A program made the position numbers and the translations under genes. This document shows positions 1 to 6,583 of a stretch of 26,610 bases of DNA, in pieces. The notes under the pieces were generated by a model. The model was not told the origin of the DNA, searched no databases, and worked only from the letters and a program-made list of their open reading frames with translations. Source of the stretch: a virus; IMG/VR virus record IMGVR_UViG_3300017666_000013, positions 1 to 26,610 of that record. One strand, 5' to 3'. Numbering within the stretch: the first letter of the stretch is position 1; each line of letters starts with the position of its first letter.

Positions 1-234
1 TGCGTCTTCGCTGCGCGCGACCACACCAGGGCCGCGATCCGCGTGCTGGTCGGCGTCATGCGCAGCGAAGACGCAACGCCGGCGGCGCGCGTCTCGGCCG
101 CGAACGCGATCCTGGAACGCGGCTGGGGCAGGGGCGTGCCGTCGATCGACGATGCGGACGCGACCGCCCTGCAACTGTTCGACCGCATCGAGCGCATCAT
201 CGTGCATCCCGGCAGCGCAGCGCGCGAGTCCTGA
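1..234 (+). CDS. Putative terminase small subunit (C-terminal part, cut by window edge)
   Basis: The reading frame is open from the first base and ends with TGA at 232-234, so only the last 77 codons are seen; the GTG at 43 is probably internal. The visible part is helical, with a segment reading AARVSAANAILERGWGR. I recall this type of segment from small terminase-like or DNA-binding proteins encoded just before the large terminase in rhizobial prophages. The role would be recognising phage DNA for packaging and recruiting the large subunit. The position directly before a clear large terminase supports this. The DNA-recognition domain lies outside the window, so a generic helical DNA-binding protein remains possible. 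Confidence 0.55.
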   Translation, partial: CVFAARDHTRAAIRVLVGVMRSEDATPAARVSAANAILERGWGRGVPSIDDADATALQLFDRIERIIVHPGSAARES

Positions 235-324
235 GTTGCGCCGGCACGATGCGGCATCCGCATCGGCGGTTTGACACGTCGGGCAAAACACTGGCAGAAT
301 GGCATCATCGAAAAATTCGGTCAG

Positions 325-359
325 CCCGCGCGGAGTCATCCTGCGCGGGTTTTTCTTTT
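325..359 (+). terminator. Rho-independent terminator between small and large terminase genes
   Basis: Seven-base arms CCCGCGC (325-331) and GCGCGGG (343-349) enclose an 11-base loop and are followed by a T-rich tract (TTTTTCTTTT, 350-359). A short A-run lies on the other side (311-315). It probably ends the transcript carrying the small terminase. It also argues against starting the large terminase at the upstream TTG at 271, because the hairpin would then lie inside the coding region. Confidence 0.75.
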
Positions 360-468
360 CGATCCCGACGAGCCGATGCCTGACGGTCCTGGCGGACAAA
401 TGTTGTCCGGCGGAGCCGCGCTCGACGTTCCTCGCCGCCATGCGGCGGCGGAGGGCCAGCCTCGCGGC

Positions 469-513
469 AAGCGAGCCGATCCCAAGCGAGCCGACCCCAA
501 GCGAGCTGATCCA
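469..513 (+). repeat. Three 15-bp tandem repeats directly before the large terminase start
   Basis: Three adjoining units at 469-483, 484-498 and 499-513 share the core AAGCGAGC(C/T)GA(T/C)CC. The last ends exactly at the TTG proposed as the terminase start. Just upstream are an inverted repeat with arms GGACAA/TTGTCC (394-408) and another with core GCCGCC/GGCGGC (434-449). If translated in the terminase frame, the repeat would encode (K)RADP three times. It could be a protein-binding site near the terminase genes or simple slippage; no function is shown. Confidence 0.7.
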
Positions 514-1800
514 TTGTCGACCTTGAAAATTCCGACCGCCAAGATTTTCGAGCCGCTGCTGCAACCGGCCCGCTACAAGGGCGTTTACGGAGGGCGCGGC
601 TCGGGCAAGTCGCATTTCTTCGGCGAACTGCTGGTCGAGACCTGCCAGGCCGCGCGCGGCACGCTCGCGGTCTGCATCCGCGAGGCGCAGCGCACGCTGG
701 CGCAGTCGTCGAAGCGGCTGATCGAGGGCAAGATCGCAGGCCTCGGGCTCGGCCACGGCTTCAGGATCTTCAGCGACAAGATCGAGACGCCCGGCGACGG
801 CCTCATCATCTTTCGCGGACTGCAGGATCACAACGCCGAGTCGATCAAGAGCCTGGAGGGATTCCGCATCGCCTGGATCGACGAGGCGCAATCGCTCAGC
901 GCGCGGAGCCTGGCGCTGCTGCGGCCGACCATCCGCGCCCGGGAGTCCGAATTGTGGGCGAGCTGGAATCCGCGCCGCAAGAGCGACGCCATCGACGACT
1001 TCCTGCGCGGGCGCAGGCCCGAGGGCGCGCGCGTCGTCAAGGCGAACTGGCGCGACAATCCGTGGTTTCCCGGGGTGCTCGAGGAGGAGAGATTGCTCGA
1101 CCAGAAGCTCTATCCCGAGCGCTACGACCATATCTGGGAAGGCGACTACGCGCGGGCCTTCGAGGGCGCCTATTTCGCCGCGCTGCTATCCGACGCTCGC
1201 GCGCAGGGGCGGATCGGCAAGGTCGCCGCGGATCCGCTGTTGCCGCTGCGCGCCTTCATCGACATCGGCGGCGCGAGGGCCGCGGCGGATGCCTTCACGA
1301 TCTGGATCGTGCAATGGGTCGGCAGCGAAATCCGCGTGCTGGATTACTACGAGAGCGTCGGCCAGGTGCTCGCCTTCCACGTCAACTGGCTCCGCGCGCG
1401 CGGCTATGACAACGCCATCCTTCATCTGCCGCATGACGGCCTCGCCGCCAACAACGTCACCGGCAAGCGCTACGAGGATCATCTGCGCGAGGCCGGCTTT
1501 GCGGTCGAGCCGCCGGTGAAGAACCAGGGGCCGGGCGCTGCGATGATGCGGATCGAGGCGCTGCGCCGGCTCGGCCCGCAGCTCTGGTTCAATGCGGAGA
1601 CGACCGAACCCGGCCGCGAGGCGCTCGGCTTCTATCACGAGCGCCGGGACGAGACGCGCAACATCGGCCTCGGCCCCGAGCACGACTGGTCGAGCCATGC
1701 CGCCGATGCGCTCGGACTGATGGCGATCTGCTACGAGCAGCCGGGCCGGGTGGCCGCGTTCAACCGGCCGCTCCGCTATGCCGAGCAGGGCTGGGTGTGA
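514..1800 (+). CDS. Terminase large subunit (packaging ATPase/nuclease)
   Basis: This is the DNA packaging motor that drives phage DNA into the procapsid and cuts it. Counting from the TTG at 514 (428 aa), a Walker A motif GGRGSGKS lies at residues 26-33. A Walker B strand with the DEAQ signature (WIDEAQ, catalytic Glu about residue 124) follows. The C-terminal RNase H-like nuclease half shows FIDIGG and a late HDWSSHAADA acidic motif. Length and motif order fit the large terminase family. The frame is open back to a TTG at 271, but that stretch holds a terminator and a tandem repeat, and homology-like sequence starts at the TTG at 514. No good ribosome-binding site is seen there, so the ATG at 376 is an alternative start. 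Confidence 0.92.
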   Translation: MSTLKIPTAKIFEPLLQPARYKGVYGGRGSGKSHFFGELLVETCQAARGTLAVCIREAQRTLAQSSKRLIEGKIAGLGLGHGFRIFSDKIETPGDGLIIFRGLQDHNAESIKSLEGFRIAWIDEAQSLSARSLALLRPTIRARESELWASWNPRRKSDAIDDFLRGRRPEGARVVKANWRDNPWFPGVLEEERLLDQKLYPERYDHIWEGDYARAFEGAYFAALLSDARAQGRIGKVAADPLLPLRAFIDIGGARAAADAFTIWIVQWVGSEIRVLDYYESVGQVLAFHVNWLRARGYDNAILHLPHDGLAANNVTGKRYEDHLREAGFAVEPPVKNQGPGAAMMRIEALRRLGPQLWFNAETTEPGREALGFYHERRDETRNIGLGPEHDWSSHAADALGLMAICYEQPGRVAAFNRPLRYAEQGWV

Positions 1801-1831
1801 GCGATGCCGACCGCACGGATGAAACCTGGGG

Positions 1832-1859
1832 TTGACAAATGTTCCTATTCTGTTCCAAT
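1832..1859 (+). promoter_or_regulatory. LexA-type (SOS) operator within a promoter
   Basis: A -35 element TTGACA (1832-1837) is followed by GTTC-CTATTCT-GTTC (1841-1855), an exact match to the alphaproteobacterial LexA consensus GTTC-N7-GTTC. The -10 position (about 1854-1859) is weak. The flank ACCTGGGGTTG also precedes the second copy of this arrangement near 18534. It sits about 110 bp before the membrane protein gene at 1970 and probably makes the accessory genes behind it DNA-damage inducible. The operator match is direct; regulation is inferred. Confidence 0.75.
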
Positions 1860-1969
1860 GCGCGCCGAGCCCGCGTCTGTGTGAAATGTCGACCTTGTGT
1901 CATCGTGCTGCAGGCCGCGGCGCTCGCGTGTCCTGGCGGGGCGCGGGCGTCGACGGGATGTGAGGCCAG

Positions 1970-2344
1970 ATGAAGGTGGGAGGGGCCGTGAAGTTCAGCC
2001 GCAGCGGTTTGATCAGCGTTGGAATCTACGTGGCCTACGCTCTGCTCCTCATTGTGCCAGCCCTCCTGATCTTCGATGGCATGACGGCACACGTCCTGAT
2101 GGTTCTCAGCACGATACCGGGCGGGATCGTCGTCGGAGCCGTAACGGATGTCGTGGTCCACCATTCTCCGCCGGGCCACGAAGTGGCCCTCGCGCTGAGC
2201 CTTTCGATCGCCAGCTATCTGGCGAGTATCGTCATCGCCTATGTCGTCGGCTGGGCTGTCGGCACGGTCAATCTCGGCATCATGACCGCGATGGACCGGC
2301 TCGATCAGCGATTCCTCGATCGCTTGCGGCGCGGCGATCGATAG
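1970..2344 (+). CDS. Small membrane protein of unknown function (accessory gene)
   Basis: I do not recognise a named family. The 124-aa product has three hydrophobic stretches: about residues 15-36 (rich in L, I, V, A), 43-63 (VLMVLSTIPGGIVVGAVTD) and 73-102. It ends in a charged tail (MDRLDQRFLDRLRRGDR) that should be cytosolic, and it has no cleavable signal. The start may be ATG 1970 or GTG 1988; a purine-rich GGGAGGGG lies just before the latter. It is the first clear gene behind the LexA-type promoter and is followed about 130 bp later by a candidate cysteine hydrolase. A moron such as a superinfection-exclusion protein, an immunity partner or a lysis accessory would fit, but nothing in the sequence chooses among these. 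Confidence 0.65.
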   Translation: MKVGGAVKFSRSGLISVGIYVAYALLLIVPALLIFDGMTAHVLMVLSTIPGGIVVGAVTDVVVHHSPPGHEVALALSLSIASYLASIVIAYVVGWAVGTVNLGIMTAMDRLDQRFLDRLRRGDR

Positions 2345-2473
2345 GCCGCCGCGAGTCTCGGTCGGACCGCATCCCGCCGGGCGGTGACGCCCGCCCTCCA
2401 CGATCGCATCCCGGGAGTTCAACAGCGCCAGCGCCGGCGCCTTCGTCGCGCGCGTCCATGCAAGGAGGTATCG

Positions 2474-3247
2474 GTGCCAGATCGACATGCTCTCACAATT
2501 CAGCTGATGCCTGGGACGGTCGGACATGCGGCCGTGACGCTGACCGACCCGTCCGGGCAGACCTATGCGGGTTTCGGACCGTCATGGCACAAGATGCCGA
2601 CGAGTCCTCCGCAGTTCGACGTGCATACCGTGCCGCCGGGAACGACGTCGCTTCCTTCCGACTACTCCAACGTGTTTGGAGACACGGGCTATCGGACCTT
2701 TACGCTGCCGATCACCGCGGAGCAGGCGAACTCCGCCCACGCGGAAATCGGTCGCATCGCGAACGAGAAGGACCTCTACAACGTCCTGAGTTCGGATCCT
2801 CGCGTCTGCACCTCCATCGTCGACCGCATCATGCGCGCGGCCGGCGTGAATGCCGGCCTGTCGCTGTTTCCGCAGGTGGAATTCGACCGCTTCTCCGACA
2901 TTTCGGAAACCCTTGCGAAGGATCCGAAGGCGCGAGTCACAAACCTGAATGAGCGCCAGTTCTCGATCCCGGAGGCGCTGCGCGGTCTTCAGCCCGATTA
3001 TGCCTATGTCGGCGCCGGATACGATACGCCCTCCGAGCGGGTTCGGCGTGTTCGGCCCGGTGTCGATGATGGCGGGCAACGGGATCAGGCTGCGCCGTTC
3101 GCGGACCGGTTCGGGAGCTGGCTTGCGTCCCCGGTCGGGACCGTCCCGGCCGCCGGCGAAACCGAAGAACCTCTGGCTCGCGCCGGAAGGCCCCTTCGTC
3201 CCGAGGACATGCGCCGACTGACTCGCATGCCACCGGTGGATCGCTGA
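2474..3247 (+). CDS. Putative papain/NlpC-like cysteine hydrolase (probable frameshift near C-terminus)
   Basis: The GTG at 2474 is chosen because AAGGAGG (2462-2468) precedes it at good spacing; the longer open frame from 2384 adds an Arg-rich leader with no family character. The product (257 aa) shows a near-N-terminal GHAAVTLTD motif (His18) and later YNVLS...VCTSIVDRIMRAAG (Cys112). This His-before-Cys order is typical of circularly permuted papain/NlpC-like amidases, including some secreted effectors. The likely target would be a peptidoglycan peptide or an amide bond, but catalysis is inferred. From about 3030 the +1 frame (open to a stop at 3219-3221) has clearly higher GC3 and more natural residues, so the true C-terminus may be shifted. 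The gene lies between terminase and portal and looks like an accessory insert. Confidence 0.55.
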   Translation: MPDRHALTIQLMPGTVGHAAVTLTDPSGQTYAGFGPSWHKMPTSPPQFDVHTVPPGTTSLPSDYSNVFGDTGYRTFTLPITAEQANSAHAEIGRIANEKDLYNVLSSDPRVCTSIVDRIMRAAGVNAGLSLFPQVEFDRFSDISETLAKDPKARVTNLNERQFSIPEALRGLQPDYAYVGAGYDTPSERVRRVRPGVDDGGQRDQAAPFADRFGSWLASPVGTVPAAGETEEPLARAGRPLRPEDMRRLTRMPPVDR

Positions 3248-3342
3248 TGATGACGGTACTTTTCGCGGCGGCCAACGCAGCAAGCCTTGTCGATCCGCAA
3301 GCCTGTCAATCCAAGGCCCTTGCCCAACAAAAGGTCTCGCAA

Positions 3343-3972
3343 ATGAAAATGTCGATCTCCGACGTGAAGGCGATGCTCGCCGCCGAGAAGGCCAATGCGC
3401 TCGCCGCGATGTCGGCGGCGCGGCTGGCCGAGGAGCGGGCCGATGCGATGGACTATTACCTCGGCGACATGCGCAAGGACATGCCGGCGCAGGACGGCCG
3501 CTCGCGCGCGGTGTCGACCGACGTCGCCGACACCATCGAGGGCCTGATGCCGCAGCTGATGGATATCTTCGCCGGATCGGACGAGGTGGTCCGCTTCGAG
3601 CCGGTCGGTCCGGAGGACGTCGCGGCCGCGCAGCAGGAGACCGACTACGTCAACCACGTCTTCATGCAGCAGAACGGCGGCTTCATGGTGCTCTATTCCT
3701 TCATCAAGGACGCGCTGCTGTCGAAGGCCGGCATCGTCAAGGTCTGGTGGGAGGAGCGGGAGGAGGAGAGCCGCGAGACCTATTACGATCTCAGCGACGA
3801 GCAGTTTGCACTGCTGGCGCAGGACGTGGCGGTATCGAACGGGGCGATGAAGATCGTCGCGCATACGGTGCACGGCGCCGGCGCGTTGCAACCGGACCGC
3901 GGCGACGATGATCGCCATGCCGACGTCGGAGGCATGAACGTGCGCGATGTGCAGGGCGATGCAATCGGATGA
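3343..3972 (+). CDS. Portal protein, N-terminal fragment (P22-like), interrupted
   Basis: This is the first half of the dodecameric portal through which DNA enters and leaves the capsid. From the start (ATG 3343 or 3349) the sequence is portal-like: a helical MSISDVKAMLAAEKANAL start, then AMDYYLGDMRKDMP, VSTDVADTIEGLMPQLMDIF, and a GGFMVLYSFIKDALLSKAGIVKVWWE segment split here only for naming. This matches P22-type portals before the clip domain. Portal-like sequence ends near 3875 (KIVAHTVHG), after which about 30 unrelated codons run to a TGA at 3970-3972. The same frame resumes with portal sequence near 4165. A functional portal would need the intervening stretch to be removed or read through. 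Mutational inactivation is the simplest reading. Confidence 0.8.
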   Translation: MKMSISDVKAMLAAEKANALAAMSAARLAEERADAMDYYLGDMRKDMPAQDGRSRAVSTDVADTIEGLMPQLMDIFAGSDEVVRFEPVGPEDVAAAQQETDYVNHVFMQQNGGFMVLYSFIKDALLSKAGIVKVWWEEREEESRETYYDLSDEQFALLAQDVAVSNGAMKIVAHTVHGAGALQPDRGDDDRHADVGGMNVRDVQGDAIG

Positions 3973-4008
3973 TGGCTCGATCGGGAGACGGCGACGGCTG
4001 TCTCCGTC

Positions 4009-5673
4009 GTGCTCCTGTGTTCCCTTCTGCCCCGTCCGGCGCAATGCCTCGTCGCCGGACAATCCCAGATCGCTGGGGCTGCCACGCATATCGAACCGAA
4101 AGTTCAACCAGACATGCCTGTTCCCTTGCTCGCCCCGGCGCCATCCGCGCCGATGGGGCCTCTCATCACGCATGACGTCACCGTCGTCACCACGCGCAAG
4201 CTTGCGCAGGCGCGGGTGATGGGCGTGCCACCCGAAGAATTCGGCATCGAGCGTGGCGCGCGCAGCATCCGCGACTGCAACTATTGTTTCCATGAGGTCG
4301 TCACCAAGACCGAGGCGCAGTTGATCGCTGAGGGCTTCGATGCCGGCCAGGTCAGGGCGTTGCGGCCCCAGACCGGCACGACCGAAATCGAGACGCTGGC
4401 GCGCGACACGGTGGAAGAACATCTGTCCGCGACCGCCGGCGGCGGTAGCGTCAATTCGGCCGCGCGGCTCGTGCGCATCACCGAGCACTATGTCCGGATG
4501 GACTATGAGGGCTCGGGTCGACCCTGCCTCTACCAGGTCATTACCGGCGGCGACCAGGCCGAGATCCTGCGCAAGGACGGCAAGGACTGCATCACGCCGT
4601 TCGACGAGATGCCGTTTGCGGCAACGACGCCGGTGCCGGTGACGCACCGCTTCTTCGGGCGATCGATCGCGGACCTCGTGATGCCGTTGCAGCGCGAGAA
4701 GACCGCGCTGAAGCGCGGCGCGCTCGACAATCTCTACCTGCACAACAATCCGCGCGTCGAAGTCGCCGAGCAGAATGCCGGGCCGAACACGCTGGACGAC
4801 CTGCTGGTATCACGGCCGGGCGGCGTCGTCCGCACCAAGACGGCGGGCGGGCTGAACTGGCAGGTGGTCCCCGACATCACCACGTCGATCTACCCGATGC
4901 TGCAATACATCGACGCCGAGCTCGAGATCCGCACGGGTCTCGCCAAGCAGACGCAGGGCATCGACGCCAACGCGTTGCAGAACCAGTCCGCGACCGCGGT
5001 GGCGCAGGTGTTCTCGGCCTCGCAGATGCGCATCAAGCTGATCGCGCGCATCATGGCCGAAGGCGTACGCGACATTTTTGCGCTGCTGCATGCCACGATC
5101 CGCAAGCATGGCCAGCGGCAGGAGACGGTACGGCTCCGCAACGCCTGGGTCGAGGTCAATCCGCGGAACTGGAAGACGCGCGAGGACATGACCATCCATG
5201 TCGGCCTTGGCGCCGGCGGCAAGGCGCAGCAATTCGCCCAGACCATGGCGATCGCCAACGTGCAGAAGGAACTGCTGGCCGGCGGCAAGATCAATCTGGT
5301 CGGTGATCGTCAGCTCTACAACACCGCGGCCGAACTGACGCGGATCATGGGCCACCGAAACCCCGACCTGTTCTTCAACGATCCCATGGCCGTCAACTCG
5401 CAGAACGGGCAGCTCCTGAACCCGCCGCCGGCGCCGCCGCAGCCGCCGCCGGACCCGAAGGTGCTGGCCATCCAGGCGAAGGCGCAGGCCGACGCCGCAT
5501 CGGCCGCGCAACAGGCGCAGCTCCAGCAGCAGAAGGCGCAGAACGACGCGCTCCACCTCCAGGTCAAGACGCAGGGGGAGATCGAGCTTGCCAGGATCAA
5601 GGCCGCGCTCGACGCCAGGATGGCGGTGCTCGAAACGCATCTGAAGGCGGCGATCGGGGACGGGAAGGCGTAG
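4009..5673 (+). CDS. Portal protein, C-terminal fragment (P22-like)
   Basis: The frame is the same as that of the N-terminal fragment. True portal sequence begins near 4165 with THDVTVVTTRKLAQARVMG and VPPEEFGIERGAR, typical of the portal body. Further on are FFGRSIADLVMPLQREKTAL, HNNPRVEVAEQNAG, TGLAKQTQGIDANAL and IGIG-like barrel helices. The last 100 residues are rich in Pro, Ala and Gln (coiled-coil or barrel type). Possible starts are GTG 4009, ATG 4114 or ATG 4153, none with a strong ribosome-binding site, so independent translation is doubtful. The stretch 3880-4160 before it has no portal character. The frame stops at a TAG (5671-5673) but continues coding-like for 33 codons more, so this stop may also be a mutation. 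Confidence 0.8.
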   Translation: MLLCSLLPRPAQCLVAGQSQIAGAATHIEPKVQPDMPVPLLAPAPSAPMGPLITHDVTVVTTRKLAQARVMGVPPEEFGIERGARSIRDCNYCFHEVVTKTEAQLIAEGFDAGQVRALRPQTGTTEIETLARDTVEEHLSATAGGGSVNSAARLVRITEHYVRMDYEGSGRPCLYQVITGGDQAEILRKDGKDCITPFDEMPFAATTPVPVTHRFFGRSIADLVMPLQREKTALKRGALDNLYLHNNPRVEVAEQNAGPNTLDDLLVSRPGGVVRTKTAGGLNWQVVPDITTSIYPMLQYIDAELEIRTGLAKQTQGIDANALQNQSATAVAQVFSASQMRIKLIARIMAEGVRDIFALLHATIRKHGQRQETVRLRNAWVEVNPRNWKTREDMTIHVGLGAGGKAQQFAQTMAIANVQKELLAGGKINLVGDRQLYNTAAELTRIMGHRNPDLFFNDPMAVNSQNGQLLNPPPAPPQPPPDPKVLAIQAKAQADAASAAQQAQLQQQKAQNDALHLQVKTQGEIELARIKAALDARMAVLETHLKAAIGDGKA

Positions 5674-5775
5674 CGTCCCTATCCGCCGGGCGCGCGCAAG
5701 GCGAAAGGCGGTCACCACGACGTGCCGGATGCCGAGCGGCCCGGCAAATATCTGCTGGTCCTGCACCATGACTGA
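5674..5775 (+). other. Coding-like extension of the portal frame beyond an in-frame TAG
   Basis: After the TAG at 5671-5673 the portal frame stays open for 33 codons to TGA 5773-5775. It reads like a conserved protein end, including GGHHDVPDAERPGKYLLVL; I recall similar 'DP-RPGKY' ends from rhizobial phage proteins near the portal. No ATG starts it, and the only start-type codon is a GTG at 5721. Its stop overlaps the next gene's ATG at 5768 (ATGACTGA), and that gene has no ribosome-binding site of its own, so translational coupling through this frame is likely. It may be a nonsense mutation, a readthrough tail or the remnant of a small gene. Confidence 0.5.
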
Positions 5776-6343
5776 GTATTCGCTGGTGCCGGTCGCGCAT
5801 CAGCCGGACTTCGCGAATGCCTCGCTCGTTCCAGTCGAGCACGATCCGTTCAGCGATCCTGGCCCAACGCAGCAGGCGCAATTTCGGGAGCTGCAGCCGC
5901 AGGCTCGACAAGCGCCCGAATTCGGTCCGCAACAGTCAACCACGGGCGCCGGACGCCTCTATGTCGGTCCGGCGGCGAGGATCGAGCAGACGTCAGAACA
6001 GGGAAACTCCCGGGATCCGGACAGCGCAACGAACGCGACGTCCACACCCGAGCAGCCGCTCGCATCGACGCTCCGGCCAGACAAGCCTCCGCCTGAGTTG
6101 CCGCACTTTGTACCGCTGGGGGAGCTGAAGCCGGCAACCTTCACGCCCACACAGCAGATCGGGCATCGCGCCATCGATGCGCTGACCGCTTTCGGCGTAC
6201 CGCTGCACAATGCTCAGGAACTGGCGACGCGAATCGGCAATCTGCTGGGCTTGACGGCGTCGGAACGACCGCAAATGGCGGGCCGACTTTTGCAGGAACG
6301 CAGCCCCTCTATCGCGTGGCACCTGGGCAACGTAACATTGTGA
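5768..6343 (+). CDS. N-terminal part of a polymorphic-toxin-like protein (truncated by frameshift)
   Basis: Starting at ATG 5768 the product opens with an imperfect internal repeat, SLVPVAHQPDF then SLVPVEHDPFS. A Gln/Pro/Ser-rich disordered stretch follows to about residue 115, then a more ordered LKPATFTPTQQIGHRAIDAL and RIGNLLGLT segment. I recall such a 'LVPV-H-DPF' prefix and 'TPTQ-IG' domain at the start of larger toxin-like proteins in rhizobial prophages. The last 30 residues before the stop are unlike that family. A different frame (from about 6245) carries the C-terminal toxin domain, so this ORF is best seen as the surviving front of a broken gene. It overlaps the end of the portal frame. 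Confidence 0.6.
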   Translation: MTEYSLVPVAHQPDFANASLVPVEHDPFSDPGPTQQAQFRELQPQARQAPEFGPQQSTTGAGRLYVGPAARIEQTSEQGNSRDPDSATNATSTPEQPLASTLRPDKPPPELPHFVPLGELKPATFTPTQQIGHRAIDALTAFGVPLHNAQELATRIGNLLGLTASERPQMAGRLLQERSPSIAWHLGNVTL

Positions 6344-6569
6344 GAATAAGGCTTAGCGGCGGCCGAAAAGGGCGACGTCTTGCAAACAGCGAAGCTAATC
6401 TTCCTGGAACGCCGGTAGGATATCAATGGCACCACGTCGACGACTTCGATCCGGTGACTGGGAGGCCACGCTGGAACTGGTGACCGCGGGGGCGCATCGA
6501 TCCGCGAATCCCCATGCTGGCTCCGTTGCAAACTACGTCAACCAACATGGTGTCCCGTATCGGCGTTGA
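6244..6569 (+). pseudogene. Remnant of HNH-type (WHH/HHH-like) nuclease toxin domain
   Basis: In the frame of base 6241 the sequence reads GVGTTANGGPTFAGTQPLY, then NIVRIRLSGGRKG, then NLPGTPVGYQWHHVDDFDPVTG split here by the frame break. The next frame continues with EATLELVTAGAHRS and ANPHAGSVANYVNQ to TGA 6567-6569. The WHH core, ELV strand, AH and PHAG histidines are the layout of HNH-superfamily toxin tips such as Tox-HNH-HHH. The break falls in a G-run at 6460-6462; one extra G would join both parts perfectly. The domain is also out of frame with the N-terminal ORF at 5768, so two lesions separate it from a working toxin, possibly with an internal deletion. A SUKH immunity-type gene follows at once. 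Confidence 0.65.
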
Positions 6570-6583
6570 CGAGGAGAAAAGCA

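Noticed and set aside
271-513. N-terminal extension of the large terminase from TTG 271
   Set aside because: It contains a rho-independent terminator and a tandem repeat, and terminase-like sequence begins at TTG 514.
1897-2952. 351-codon + strand open frame over the accessory island
   Set aside because: Arg/Ser/Pro-rich composition and overlap with two better frames that have start signals and protein-like features.
3085-4743. Long minus-strand open frame (552 codons) opposite the portal
   Set aside because: It lies opposite strong portal coding sequence, is Arg/His/Leu-rich with no domain signs, and arises from high GC3 on the + strand.
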